Below are positions 32,845 to 41,285 of a stretch of DNA of 64,000 nucleotides, in pieces; within the stretch, counting starts at the first letter, position 1; each line of letters begins with the position of its first letter. The position numbers and the translations under genes are program-made. The stretch covers positions 3,357,729 through 3,421,728 of the forward strand of contig CP053031.1 of the NCBI GenBank assembly GCA_021496505.1, written 5' to 3'. The notes under the pieces are model-generated. The model had not been told where the DNA came from. It worked only from the letters and a program-made list of their open reading frames with translations, and ran no database searches. The stretch comes from Thermoleophilia bacterium SCSIO 60948 (GTDB lineage Bacteria; Actinomycetota; Thermoleophilia; Solirubrobacterales; 70-9).

Positions 32845-33588
32845 TCAGTGGCCCCGCTCGTGGAGGAAGGCGACGAACGCCGCTTCGAAGTCCGACCCGT
32901 GGCTGTCGGGAACCGCCGCGCGCAGCTCGGCCTGGGAGCCGTCGAAGACTCGCTCGCCGTCGGCGATGACCAGCAGGCGGTCGCCGTAGCGCTCGGCCTC
33001 CTGGATGTAGTGCGTCGAGAAGATGACGCTCGTCCCGCCCTCGCTCAGGGCGAGCACGAACTGCCACAGGCGCTCGCGCTGGCGCGGGTCGAGGCCCGAG
33101 GACGGCTCGTCGAGCAGCAGCACCGCGGGCCTCGCGAGCAGGCCGATCGCGATGTTGACGCGCTGCTGGTTGCCGCCCGAGAGCGTTCCGACCTGATCGT
33201 CGCGGCGACCCTGGAGCGCGGTCTGCTCGAGCATCTCGGCGACCGTCGCGTCGACGTCCTCGATGCCCTCGAGGCGGGCGAACAGGCGCAGGTTCTCGGC
33301 GACGGTCAGCCGACGGTAGAGCGCGGCCTGCTGCGGCACCCAACCGATCTCCTGGCGGGTGCGAGAGAGCGAGCCCGAGTCCGGGCGGCGGATCCCGGCG
33401 AGGATCGACAGCAGCGTCGTCTTGCCGGCGCCGTTCGGCCCGATGATCGCCAGCAGCTCACCCGCGCGAGCCTCGAAGGAGACGCCGCGTAGCGCCTCGT
33501 GCGAGCCGAAGCTCTTTCGCAGCTCGCGAGCCTCGATCACGACCTCGCCCGCGGTCCGCTGCGGCCTCTGCTCGGCGGGCTCGGTCAT
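32845..33588 (-). CDS. ABC transporter ATP-binding protein
   Basis: A 247-residue ABC ATPase with Walker A GPNGAGKTTL near residue 47, signature TLSGGNQQRVNIA near 141, Walker B VLLLDEPSSGLDP near 161 and H-loop FSTHYIQEAE. The frame extends upstream to 33885, but the ATG at 33588 has TAGCGT 8 bases upstream and begins just before the ABC core. Forms an exporter with the next gene. Confidence 0.93.
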   Translation of the reverse strand: MTEPAEQRPQRTAGEVVIEARELRKSFGSHEALRGVSFEARAGELLAIIGPNGAGKTTLLSILAGIRRPDSGSLSRTRQEIGWVPQQAALYRRLTVAENLRLFARLEGIEDVDATVAEMLEQTALQGRRDDQVGTLSGGNQQRVNIAIGLLARPAVLLLDEPSSGLDPRQRERLWQFVLALSEGGTSVIFSTHYIQEAERYGDRLLVIADGERVFDGSQAELRAAVPDSHGSDFEAAFVAFLHERGH

Positions 33589-33596
33589 CCGCGGGC

Positions 33597-33602
33597 ACGC
33601 TA
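33597..33602 (-). promoter_or_regulatory. -10 element for ABC exporter operon
   Basis: Minus-strand TAGCGT, 8 bases before the ATG at 33588. Confidence 0.45.
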
Positions 33603-33673
33603 GAGACTCCGGGCGCGCGGCGGGGGACCGGCGAGCGCGACCCGTGAGGGGCCGCGCCCCGCCGGTCCGGCGC

Positions 33674-33940
33674 TCAGCGGTAGAAGCGGATCCGCCCGCT
33701 CTCGGCGTCGACCGAGGCGAACGGCTTCGCGCGCTCGGCGCAGAAGATGTTCGCCGAGCCATCCGAGTAGGCGCGGAACTCGACCGCGCAGCGCTTCGTG
33801 TAGGGCGGGGCCGGTGTGCCGCGCGTGGCCTCACCGCGCTCACCGGCCGCGAGCGCGGTGCCCGCGCCCGCGATCGCGGCGGCAATCGCGAGGCCGCCGA
33901 TCGCCGCGCGTGCCCGCCTCGGGGTGCTCCGTGGGTCCAT
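33674..33940 (-). CDS. Small secreted protein, unknown function
   Basis: An 88-residue protein that I do not recognise. A basic N-terminus (RSTPRRARA), a hydrophobic stretch (IGGLAIAAAIAGAGTALA) and an Ala-x-Ala cleavage site near residue 30 make a clear signal peptide. The mature part has two cysteines about 20 residues apart, probably one disulfide. The ATG at 33940 is supported by a purine run (AGAAGAGAAGAGGA) immediately upstream; the frame continues further up without family support. Confidence 0.7.
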   Translation of the reverse strand: MDPRSTPRRARAAIGGLAIAAAIAGAGTALAAGERGEATRGTPAPPYTKRCAVEFRAYSDGSANIFCAERAKPFASVDAESGRIRFYR

Positions 33941-33943
33941 GGG

Positions 33944-33957
33944 TCCTCTTCTCTTCT
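33944..33957 (-). promoter_or_regulatory. Ribosome binding region of small secreted protein
   Basis: Minus-strand AGAAGAGAAGAGGA upstream of the ATG at 33940; several overlapping Shine-Dalgarno-like hexamers. Confidence 0.5.
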
Positions 33958-34012
33958 CGGGTTGCGCCTGCGAGCCCCACAACCCCGGCATGCCGGCTCC
34001 CGCCCCCGCGAG

Positions 34013-34018
34013 TAGCCT
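34013..34018 (+). promoter_or_regulatory. -10 element for ymdB (leaderless)
   Basis: TAGCCT followed by 7 bases and the GTG at 34026. Confidence 0.45.
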
Positions 34019-34025
34019 CGGCGCC

Positions 34026-34808
34026 GTGAAGGTCCTGTTCATCGGCGACGTCGTCGGCCGTCCGGGCCGGGACGGCTTCGCCGCCGCGATGCCGCGCCTG
34101 CGCGCGCGCCTCGAGCCGGACCTGGTGATCGTCAACGGCGAGAACTCGGCCGGCGGGATCGGGATCACCCGAGCCACCGCGGAGGACCTGTTCGACGCCG
34201 GCGCCGACGTGATCACGAACGGCAACCACACGTATCGCCACCGCGAGGTCTACGCCTACCTCGACGACCACGACCGCGTCATCCGCCCGGCCAACTTCCG
34301 CACCTCCAACCCCGGCCGCGGACACTGCGTGGTCGAGGCCCGTGGCGTGCGGGTGGGCGTGCTCAACCTGATCGGCGACGTCGGCCTCGACGCCGCGCGG
34401 CCACCGTTCCTCGAGGCGGACTCACGGCTCGACCGGCTCGAGCGCGAGGGCGCCGAGGCGGTGATCGTCGACTTCCACGCCGAGGTGACGAGCGAGAAGG
34501 TCGCGATGGGCTGGTACCTCGACGGGCGGGTCGGCGCCGTTCTCGGCACCCACACCCACGTCCCGACCGCCGACGGCCGGATCCTGCCGGGCGGCACCGC
34601 GTTCATCTCCGACGTCGGCATGACAGCGGCGCGGACCAGCGTGCTCGGCGTGAAGCCGGACGGGCCGATCGAGCGCTTTCGCACCGGGATGCCGGTCCGC
34701 TTCGAGACCGCCGACGAGGACGTCTGGATCAACGGCGCCCTGGTCGAACTGGGCGCCGACGGGCTGGCGGTGCGCTTCGAGCAGGTGCTCGAGCCGGCCG
34801 CCGGCTGA
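34026..34808 (+). CDS. ymdB: YmdB-family metallophosphoesterase (cyclic nucleotide phosphodiesterase)
   Basis: A 260-residue di-iron phosphoesterase; Bacillus YmdB hydrolyses 2',3'-cyclic nucleotides and affects biofilm and motility choices. Metal ligands are visible in FIGDVVGRPGRDG (residues 4-16), VNGENSAGG near 40, GNHTYRHRE near 66, the DFHAE near 155 and GTHTHVPTAD near 179. Length is the family's normal size. The GTG at 34026 is chosen from the family start VKVLFIGD and the TAGCCT upstream. It converges on the SRPBCC gene with a 2-base gap. Confidence 0.9.
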   Translation: MKVLFIGDVVGRPGRDGFAAAMPRLRARLEPDLVIVNGENSAGGIGITRATAEDLFDAGADVITNGNHTYRHREVYAYLDDHDRVIRPANFRTSNPGRGHCVVEARGVRVGVLNLIGDVGLDAARPPFLEADSRLDRLEREGAEAVIVDFHAEVTSEKVAMGWYLDGRVGAVLGTHTHVPTADGRILPGGTAFISDVGMTAARTSVLGVKPDGPIERFRTGMPVRFETADEDVWINGALVELGADGLAVRFEQVLEPAAG

Positions 34809-34810
34809 GC

Positions 34811-35251
34811 TCAGCCCTCGAGCAGCGCCTTCAGGTTCTTGAGCGACTTGCGCGCCGCGCGGCCGGCCGGCGGGCCGCCGACGAGGCTCGCCGCGACGTT
34901 CAGCTTGCCGCCGGGCGGGTGGAACTCGTTGATGTAGTCGAAGCGGGTCCCGTCGCCCGACTCCTCGAAGCGATAGGTCACCTTCGCAGTCGAGCGCGCC
35001 GGGCCCTTCGCGGTCCAATCGGCGAGGTTCGGCTCGTCGGCCGACTCGAGGTGCCAGGTGATCTTGAACTTCTGTCCCGCGACCTTGAGGCGCTGGGTGA
35101 ACTCGTCGCCCGGCCCGACCTCGCTCGAGGGCGGATCGATGAGGTCCTCGTGGGCGCTGACCCAGTCACCGAGCCTCGACGGGTCCATGACGACGTCCCA
35201 CACGGCCTGCGGCGAGGCGTCGATCTCGATCGATTCGCGAACGGTTCCCAT
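34811..35251 (-). CDS. SRPBCC (polyketide cyclase/CoxG-like) protein
   Basis: A 146-residue START/SRPBCC-fold protein, likely binding a hydrophobic ligand. Typical features: SIEIDASPQAVWDVVMDPSR at the N-terminus, FKITWHLESADEP and VTYRFEESGDGTRFDYINEF in the middle strands, and a long C-terminal helix. Function cannot be inferred further. TAGCGT 7 bases before the ATG suggests a leaderless mRNA. Confidence 0.85.
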   Translation of the reverse strand: MGTVRESIEIDASPQAVWDVVMDPSRLGDWVSAHEDLIDPPSSEVGPGDEFTQRLKVAGQKFKITWHLESADEPNLADWTAKGPARSTAKVTYRFEESGDGTRFDYINEFHPPGGKLNVAASLVGGPPAGRAARKSLKNLKALLEG

Positions 35252-35258
35252 CGCCGGG

Positions 35259-35264
35259 ACGCTA
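35259..35264 (-). promoter_or_regulatory. -10 element for SRPBCC gene (leaderless)
   Basis: Minus-strand TAGCGT followed by 7 bases and the ATG at 35251. Confidence 0.5.
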
Positions 35265-35265
35265 C

Positions 35266-36183
35266 TCAGCCGCGCTCGTCGGCTTCGATCGCGCGTTGGA
35301 GCGCGACGGCGAGCGGCTCCGGCCTGACGGGGTAGCGCCGTGCCGGCGCCGGGTCCTCGACGACGGTGCGAATCGGGAGGCTGAGGATCAGCTCGGCGGC
35401 GACGGCCGGGTCGCCCTTGGTGAGCGAACGGGCGGCGGCGCTCATCACCTCCGGGGTCACGAGCGGCGCCGGCACCCGGCGCGGGGGGCGACGGCCGAGC
35501 GCCCGCGCCGTGGCGTCGAGCATGTCGAGGTGCTCGATCACATCCGGCCCGCCGAGCTCGACCTCACCGGCGACACCGATCTCGGGGTCGACGGCGAGCC
35601 TGAGGTAGGCGACGAGGTCGCGGATCCCGATCGGCTGACTCTCCGTGTGCAGCCAGCCCGCGTCCGGGACGGCGACGAGGCGCTCGATCGCGCTCCGCAC
35701 GAGCACGTATGAGTCGCTGCCCGAGCCGATCGCCATCCCGGCGCGCATGTAGACGAGCGGTGGTCCGCTCTCCTCGAGCGCGAGCGCCGTCGCATGGCGG
35801 CTCGACAGATGCGGCGAGGAGGGATCCGATCCGAGGCCACCGAGGTAGATCACACGCTCGACGCCGGCCTTCTTCGCCGCCTCGGCGAAGCGCCGCGCGG
35901 CGGCGACCTCGGCATGCTCGTATCCGTCGGCCCCGGCGCCGCCCGAGGAGCCCATCAGGTGGACGAGGAAATAGGCGACCTCGATGTCCCCGAGCGCGGG
36001 CCCGAGATCGCCGCCTCCCGTCAGATCGCCGCGGGTCAGCTCGGCACCCTGCGAGGCGAGGGCACGGGCGCGATCGGAATCCGGATCGCGGACGAGACAA
36101 CGGACCTCGTGGCCATCGGACAGCAACGCCGGGACGAGATTGCGCCCGACGAAGCCGGTCGCGCCTGTGACGAGGATGCGCAT
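35266..36183 (-). CDS. NAD(P)-binding epimerase/NmrA-like protein
   Basis: A 305-residue atypical SDR with the N-terminal nucleotide motif VTGATGFVGRNLVPAL and a second conserved segment AYFLVHLMGSS. The DUF2867-linked NAD(P)H-binding proteins (YlbE/YcjN-like) look similar. Instead of YxxxK it has HLSSRHATALAL, so it may be non-catalytic or a redox sensor. The start is 14 bases upstream of the SRPBCC gene's promoter region, on the same strand. Confidence 0.8.
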   Translation of the reverse strand: MRILVTGATGFVGRNLVPALLSDGHEVRCLVRDPDSDRARALASQGAELTRGDLTGGGDLGPALGDIEVAYFLVHLMGSSGGAGADGYEHAEVAAARRFAEAAKKAGVERVIYLGGLGSDPSSPHLSSRHATALALEESGPPLVYMRAGMAIGSGSDSYVLVRSAIERLVAVPDAGWLHTESQPIGIRDLVAYLRLAVDPEIGVAGEVELGGPDVIEHLDMLDATARALGRRPPRRVPAPLVTPEVMSAAARSLTKGDPAVAAELILSLPIRTVVEDPAPARRYPVRPEPLAVALQRAIEADERG

Positions 36184-36235
36184 CGAGTGCTCCCGGTTCC
36201 CGGATTCGCGGCCGGTGAAAACGAGCGGCCGCGGG

Positions 36236-36241
36236 TAGATT
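36236..36241 (+). promoter_or_regulatory. -10 element for HD-domain gene
   Basis: TAGATT, 9 bases before the ATG at 36251. Confidence 0.45.
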
Positions 36242-36250
36242 CGCCGGACG

Positions 36251-36874
36251 ATGGCCGACGACGGACCCGACCCGCGGCTCGGCGACCGATTCGCCGATGC
36301 GCTCGCCCTGACCTCCGAGCTCCACCGCGGTCAGGCGCGCAAGACGGCTCGGGGCGAGGGACCGGGCGTCTCCTACCTGGGTCACCTGCTCGGCGTGACC
36401 TCGATCGTGATCGACGCGGGCGGCAGCGAGGACCAGGCGATCGCCGCGCTGCTCCACGACGCCGCAGAGGACCAGGGCGGTGAATCGGTCCTGAAGCGGA
36501 TCGAGGAGCGCTTCGGACCCACGGTGGAGGGCATCGTCCGCGATTGCTCGGACTGGCTCGGCGACGGCGAGAAGCCGGCCTGGCTCGAGCGCAAGAAGCG
36601 CTACCTCGAGCACCTCGAGGACCCCGATGCCGTCGGTGAGGATTCGCTGCTCGTGTCGCTGGCCGACAAGCTCTACAACGCCCGTGCGATCGAGCTCGAC
36701 CGGCGGCGCGACGGCGAAGCCGTCTGGGATCGCTTCAACGCCGACCGCGACTCGGTGCTCTGGTACTACCGCAGCCTCGCCGACGTGTTCGCGCGGCGGC
36801 GGCCCGGGCCGCTGACCGATGAGCTCGCCCTGGTCGTCGACGCGCTCGAAGCCGAGCCGGCGGCGACCTCCTGA
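36251..36874 (+). CDS. HD-domain phosphohydrolase (RelA/SpoT-type HD)
   Basis: A 207-residue protein with an HD domain of the RelA/SpoT/MESH1 kind: YLGHLLGVTSIV supplies the first His near residue 44, ALLHDAAEDQGG the HD pair near 67, and KLYNARAIE the later Asn. In MESH1-type enzymes the same residues bind manganese and hydrolyse (p)ppGpp, but no synthetase or TGS domain is present, so substrate is uncertain. It overlaps the following DUF429 gene by 4 bases if that gene starts at CTG. Confidence 0.82.
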   Translation: MADDGPDPRLGDRFADALALTSELHRGQARKTARGEGPGVSYLGHLLGVTSIVIDAGGSEDQAIAALLHDAAEDQGGESVLKRIEERFGPTVEGIVRDCSDWLGDGEKPAWLERKKRYLEHLEDPDAVGEDSLLVSLADKLYNARAIELDRRRDGEAVWDRFNADRDSVLWYYRSLADVFARRRPGPLTDELALVVDALEAEPAATS

Positions 36875-37632
36875 ACGATCCCTCGACGCTCGGGATCGAC
36901 CTCGCGGCCGAGCCCGCAGGGACGGCGGCCTGCGTCATGTCGTGGCGCGGCGGCCGTCCGGCCGTCGAACACCTGATCGTCGGCTGCAACGACGCGGAGC
37001 TCGTCGCGCTCGCGCGCGGTCGGCGGAAGGTCGGCATCGACGCGCCGCTCGGCTGGCCGCTCGAGCTCCACGAGGCGCTGGCCGACCACGCGGCGGGACG
37101 GGCCTGGAGCCGGCCGACGTCGACCCGGGCCGATCGCAACCGCCTGGCGATGCGCAACACGGACTTCGAGGTGCAGCGCCGGACGGGCAGGAAGCCGCTG
37201 ATGGTCGGCGCGGACTGGATCGCCCTCGTCGCGTTCCGGGCGGCCGCCCTGTGCCGGCGACTCGGCGAGGAGACCGGCCGAGACATCGATCGCTCGGGCA
37301 TGCGCGGGCTCGTCTGCGAGACCTACCCGGCCGGCCTCCTCCATCTGTCGGGCGAGCACCCGGGCGGCTACGGCCACGCCGTCGCCGCCGGTGCGCGTCG
37401 CGAACGCCGCGAACTTATCCTCGGGGCGCTCGAACGCCGCGAGGGACTCGTGGTCGGCGCGGCCGGACGCGAAGAGGTGGTCGCGGCCGACCGCTCGGAC
37501 CGACTCGATGCCGTGATCTGCGCGCTGCTCGCCGGGATGGTCGCCGAGGGCCGGACCGTGGGGCCACCGGACGAACTGGCCGCTGCGGCCGAGGTCGAGG
37601 GCTGGATCCACCTACCCCGCGATGCCGGCTGA
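36871..37632 (+). CDS. DUF429 family protein (CTG start inferred)
   Basis: A 253-residue protein of the DUF429 family, RNase H-like fold, no known function. The conserved opening GIDLAAEPAGTAACVM and VGIDAPLGWP, then CETYPAG near 160 and DRLDAVICALLAG near 215, fit the family. The first ATG (36937) would cut off the GIDLA strand, so the start must lie upstream; the only suitable codon is the CTG at 36871, overlapping the previous stop as CTGA. It converges on the GT87-like gene with a 21-base overlap of coding ends. Confidence 0.75.
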   Translation: MNDPSTLGIDLAAEPAGTAACVMSWRGGRPAVEHLIVGCNDAELVALARGRRKVGIDAPLGWPLELHEALADHAAGRAWSRPTSTRADRNRLAMRNTDFEVQRRTGRKPLMVGADWIALVAFRAAALCRRLGEETGRDIDRSGMRGLVCETYPAGLLHLSGEHPGGYGHAVAAGARRERRELILGALERREGLVVGAAGREEVVAADRSDRLDAVICALLAGMVAEGRTVGPPDELAAAAEVEGWIHLPRDAG

Positions 37633-39444
37633 GCGCGGGGCTGGCACGGGGTCGGCGGGCGGCTCGTCGGAACCGGCGATCTGACCGGCAGGGTCGGCGG
37701 ACGCCTCGGGCTCGGGCTCATCGTGGGAGATCGCGGCGAAGATGCCGACGAGGAACCACGGGATGTAGAGGTAGAACCAGTGATCGAGGGCCACCTGGCT
37801 CGTGATCAGGACCGCTGCCGACAACGCGGCGACACGGCGGGCCGAGCGGCGGCGCGGTACGAACGCGACGAGGACAGCGATCGCGACGGCGGCGGCCTGG
37901 ACGACGTGCTGGACCGGAGCCAGCGACGGCGTCAGGCCCCAGATGCTGAACGGGCTCTCGCGATCGAGCTGCGTCGCGATCGCGCGCTCGTAGAAAGTCC
38001 CGAGACCCTCGCCGATCGCCGGGATGAGGAGCAGCCCACCGACGACGGCGCCGAACGCGACGCTGAACATCACGGGCTCCGGCCAGCCGCCGCGGCGCAG
38101 CGGGCGAAGCGGCCGCAGCCGGTCGAGGAGCCCACGCTCGCCGACCGCGAACAGCGGCGCCAGGGGCAGCGGTGCGAACTTGACCATCGTCGCGAGGCCG
38201 AGGAACGCGCCGCGACCGGCCGGAGAGGCGAATGCGGCGAGCGTCCAGGCGAGCGCCGCGGCGACGAGAGCGTCGTTGGAGTTCGACTGCAACGCGTACA
38301 TCGAGTACGGGTAGGCCGCCCAGGCGAAGGCCATGATCACGCCGATCCGCGTGCCGCGAGCTCGGTCTGCCTCGTGCTCCTCGGCGCTGCGCCTCACGCC
38401 CGGCGGGCCCCGGCGGCGCGCCCCCAGCGCCCTGCCGGCGAAGAACAGGCCGAGCAGCGCGAGCAGGTCGAACCCGATCGCGGCCGCGTGCGCCGAGGGC
38501 AGTGAGTCCCACTCGCCGCTCCACGGCAGCGCGAGCTCGAATGGGACGTAGAAGAGGTAGTTGGCGGGACCGTAGGTGTCGCCGAACCCGTTCTCGTCCG
38601 GGTAGCTCCCCTCGCCCCAGATCCGTTCGCCGTGGGTGATCTTGTCGGCGCCGATCGTGCCCGCGTAGCCGACATCGATCACGCCCGAGTCGACGACGTT
38701 GAAGGCCAGCCGGAAGCCGACGAGGAACAGGATCGCGATCGCGAGCGCGGTCGTCGACACCCATGGCCTCAGGCCGGTCGTCCGGCCGCGGAAACCGATC
38801 CACAGCATCCGCGCCAGCAGATAGAGCAGCGGGGGATAGGCGAGCGGGACGCTGAGGTCGATCCGGCCCTCGTTGAAGAAGAAGTTCGAGACCCCGAAGG
38901 AGAGCAGGACGAGCAGGTCGAGGTGGGCGATCCGAAACGGGCGCCGTGGGTCGAAGAGGGCGAAGAAGAAGGCGAGCGCGAGCGGGATCCAGACGTAGGG
39001 CGCGTTCAGCTTGTGGCCGAACTGCTCGTCGTAGCCGCGGGCCATGCGCCAGGCGACCTGATAACCGTCCCATGCTTCCCGGACCTCGCCCGAAACCGCG
39101 TCGAGCGTCACCTGGGCGACCTCCTCGTCGCCGTCGAAGAAACCGACCTCCCAGGCGATGTTGGCCGCGACCCGGGGTTGCGCGACGAGCTCTCCGCGCT
39201 CGGCCGCCTGCTCGCGGACGACGTCGACGCTGTCGGCGATCCGCACGGCCCGCCGACCCGATACCTGGTAGGTCTCGGGCGTCTGCGGGATGTCGGCCGA
39301 GGGGACCGACGGCGGCGCCGGCGCGTCGGTCTGAGCGAGTGCCGCGGCGGGCGAGGCGAGGACCGCGGCGGCGAGGACGACGAGCATCGTCGCCAGCCGG
39401 CGTGCAGCTTCGAGCCGCGGGAGCATCGGGCGGACGCTAGCCAT
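37612..39444 (-). CDS. Polytopic GT87/GT39-like glycosyltransferase with N-terminal PepSY-like domain
   Basis: A 610-residue membrane protein. A signal peptide (about 12-38) leads to an extracytoplasmic domain (about 60-145) ending in VTLDAVSGEVREAWDGYQV, a PepSY-like pattern, and then about ten helices. The loop after helix 1 holds FFNEGRIDLSVPLAYPP, where GT-C enzymes have catalytic acids, and WGEGSYPDENGFGDTYGP further on. GT87 members are polyprenol-phosphate-mannose-dependent mannosyltransferases; that substrate is inference. A 15-residue Arg-rich cytoplasmic loop occurs near 365. The ATG at 39444 lies 14 bases after the GtrA stop. Confidence 0.75.
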   Translation of the reverse strand: MASVRPMLPRLEAARRLATMLVVLAAAVLASPAAALAQTDAPAPPSVPSADIPQTPETYQVSGRRAVRIADSVDVVREQAAERGELVAQPRVAANIAWEVGFFDGDEEVAQVTLDAVSGEVREAWDGYQVAWRMARGYDEQFGHKLNAPYVWIPLALAFFFALFDPRRPFRIAHLDLLVLLSFGVSNFFFNEGRIDLSVPLAYPPLLYLLARMLWIGFRGRTTGLRPWVSTTALAIAILFLVGFRLAFNVVDSGVIDVGYAGTIGADKITHGERIWGEGSYPDENGFGDTYGPANYLFYVPFELALPWSGEWDSLPSAHAAAIGFDLLALLGLFFAGRALGARRRGPPGVRRSAEEHEADRARGTRIGVIMAFAWAAYPYSMYALQSNSNDALVAAALAWTLAAFASPAGRGAFLGLATMVKFAPLPLAPLFAVGERGLLDRLRPLRPLRRGGWPEPVMFSVAFGAVVGGLLLIPAIGEGLGTFYERAIATQLDRESPFSIWGLTPSLAPVQHVVQAAAVAIAVLVAFVPRRRSARRVAALSAAVLITSQVALDHWFYLYIPWFLVGIFAAISHDEPEPEASADPAGQIAGSDEPPADPVPAPRSAGIAG

Positions 39445-39458
39445 CGGTCGACGCCGGG

Positions 39459-39956
39459 CTAGCCGTGCTTCGGCGCGAAAGTCCACAGGCGGTTGCCGAG
39501 GAAGTTGACCGGCAGCGCCAGTGCGACGGCCGCCGCCTGCGACGGGATCTCCGGCAACCCCGCGAGATCGACCATCAGGCCGAGCGCGGCGAGGTTGACC
39601 GCCAGCCCGGCGAGGCTGACCGCGAGGAATCGCGGCGCCTGCTCGCCGGGACGGCCGGTGGCGGCGGCGGCGCGAAAGGTCCAGAGCCGGTTCCAGGTGA
39701 AGTTGTTGCTCACGGCCACCAGGAAGGCGATCACCGAGGCGACGAAGTGGTTCAGGCCGCCGAGGCCGAAAGCGAGGCTGAACACCGCGAGGTTGACCAC
39801 GTAGCCCGACCCGCCGACCGCCATGAACCGGACGATCTGCGCCTGATTGGCACGAACCCCGAGTGCCGCCGCGACGCGTCGGGTCAGCGAGCCTTCACCT
39901 GCACCTGTCGCCGCGCGGGTCTCGGGGCCGGTGCCGCTCGCCCGGCCGGGACTCAC
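39459..39956 (-). CDS. GtrA-like family membrane protein
   Basis: A 165-residue, four-helix protein of the GtrA family, thought to flip polyprenyl-linked sugars or modulate glycosyltransferases. FMAVGGSGYVVNLAVF opens the first helix and the paired NFTWNRLWTF and NFLGNRLWTF motifs follow helices 2 and 4. The GTG at 39956 is chosen because it overlaps the upstream stop as GTGA; the N-terminal 40 residues are disordered. It probably works with the GT87-like protein downstream. Confidence 0.85.
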   Translation of the reverse strand: MSPGRASGTGPETRAATGAGEGSLTRRVAAALGVRANQAQIVRFMAVGGSGYVVNLAVFSLAFGLGGLNHFVASVIAFLVAVSNNFTWNRLWTFRAAAATGRPGEQAPRFLAVSLAGLAVNLAALGLMVDLAGLPEIPSQAAAVALALPVNFLGNRLWTFAPKHG

Positions 39957-40387
39957 CGCAGCGTCCGCAGGCCTTCGTACTTGCGCTGACCGCGGCGGCG
40001 GCGGGCGATCGCGAGCCACACCAGCGCGATCAGCGCGACGAGCGCGAACGGGGGTACGAAATAGGAGAGCGCACCGACGAGCAGGGCCGCGCCGGCGATC
40101 ATCGCCGAGACGACCCCGGCGTCCGCCCCCGAACGCGAGCCGGCGCCGGCGGCGACCTCGCGCCCGACGTAGAAGCCGAGTGCGGCGGCGAGCGCTCCGA
40201 TCGGCCAGCCGGGCCAGGCGGGATGGTCCTCGGTCGTCAGCATCAAGCCGTCGAGGGCGGCGCCGGCGACGATCGCGATCACGAGCAGCACGGTTCCGGC
40301 GGTGCCGCGACGACCCGGAGCGCCGAGCGCCATCCCCGCGGCGAGCGCGAGGCCGAGTCCCTGAAAGCCGGCGAAGAGTAGGTCCAT
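39953..40387 (-). CDS. Small integral membrane protein, unknown function
   Basis: A 144-residue hydrophobic protein with about four helices; faint similarity to DUF4126-type membrane proteins. The C-terminus is basic (RRRRGQRKYEG). It heads the operon with gtrA-like and GT87-like genes, so a role in the same envelope glycan step is possible. TAGCCT at 40403-40398 lies 10 bases before the ATG at 40387. Confidence 0.7.
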   Translation of the reverse strand: MDLLFAGFQGLGLALAAGMALGAPGRRGTAGTVLLVIAIVAGAALDGLMLTTEDHPAWPGWPIGALAAALGFYVGREVAAGAGSRSGADAGVVSAMIAGAALLVGALSYFVPPFALVALIALVWLAIARRRRGQRKYEGLRTLR

Positions 40388-40397
40388 GGACCCCGGC

Positions 40398-40403
40398 AGG
40401 CTA
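40398..40403 (-). promoter_or_regulatory. -10 element for membrane glycan operon
   Basis: Minus-strand TAGCCT, 10 bases before the ATG at 40387. Confidence 0.4.
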
Positions 40404-40490
40404 GAGGCTCGGAGACGCTTCCACCTGACGGCGGGGGCTTCGCCGTCGAACCTCGAGCCGGAAGACCCCGGGGGATGTCAGGCTGACCGC

Positions 40491-41285
40491 ATGCTCGCCG
40501 GCAAGAAGCTCCTGATCACGGGCGTCCTGACGCCGGCGTCGATCGGCTACGCCGTCGCCGAGCGTGCGATCGACTCCGGCGCCGAGGTCGTGCTGAGCGG
40601 CTTCGGGCGTGGACTGCGGATCACGCAGCGAGTGGCGAAGCGGCTGCCGGGTGAGCCCGACGTCCTCGAGCTCGACGTCAACGACGCCGAGCAGATCGAG
40701 GCGGTACGCGCGGCGCTCGACGAGCGCTGGGGCAGCCTCGACGGGGTCCTGCATGCGATCGCCTTCGCGCCGCCGGAGGCGCTCGGTGGCAACTTCATGC
40801 ACACGACGCCCGAGGAGGCGACCGTCGCCTTCCAGACCAGCGCCTTCTCGCTCAAAGCGCTCGCCGGCGGGCTCGCGGACCTGCTCGAGCGCTCGGGCTC
40901 GGGCTCGGTCGTCGGTCTCGACTTCGACGCCACCGTCGCCTGGCCGGTCTACGACTGGATGGGGGTCGCGAAGGCGGCGCTCGAGTCCGTCTCGCGCTAC
41001 GTGGCCCGCGATCTCGGGCCGCGCGGGATCCGCTGCAACCTCGTCTCTGCGGGCCCGCTCTCGACGACGGCCGCGCGAGGGATCTCGGGCTTCTCGCAGC
41101 TCTCGGAGATCTGGCAGACGGGGGCGCCGCTCGGCTGGGACCCGAAGGACTCGGGACCGGTCGCCGACGCGACCGCGTTCCTGCTCTCCGATGCCTCGCG
41201 CGCGATCAGCGGCGAGATCCTCCACGTCGACGGTGGCTTCCACGCGATGGGAGCGCCGATTAGGAGCGAGGGGGCGAGTAGCTAG
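40491..41285 (+). CDS. fabI: Enoyl-ACP reductase (FabI/InhA type)
   Basis: A 264-residue NADH-dependent enoyl-ACP reductase, last step of each fatty-acid elongation cycle. It begins LAGKKLLITGVLTPASIGYA, the InhA/FabI cofactor motif with the Ile/Ser variant, and has the Tyr-(x6)-Lys catalytic pair in YDWMGVAKAALE near residue 157. It is the known target class of triclosan and activated isoniazid. It lies 4 kb from the fab operon, separated from it by the restriction-modification island. Its TAG interlocks with the stop of the convergent gene (CTAG 41282-41285). Confidence 0.95.
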   Translation: MLAGKKLLITGVLTPASIGYAVAERAIDSGAEVVLSGFGRGLRITQRVAKRLPGEPDVLELDVNDAEQIEAVRAALDERWGSLDGVLHAIAFAPPEALGGNFMHTTPEEATVAFQTSAFSLKALAGGLADLLERSGSGSVVGLDFDATVAWPVYDWMGVAKAALESVSRYVARDLGPRGIRCNLVSAGPLSTTAARGISGFSQLSEIWQTGAPLGWDPKDSGPVADATAFLLSDASRAISGEILHVDGGFHAMGAPIRSEGASS

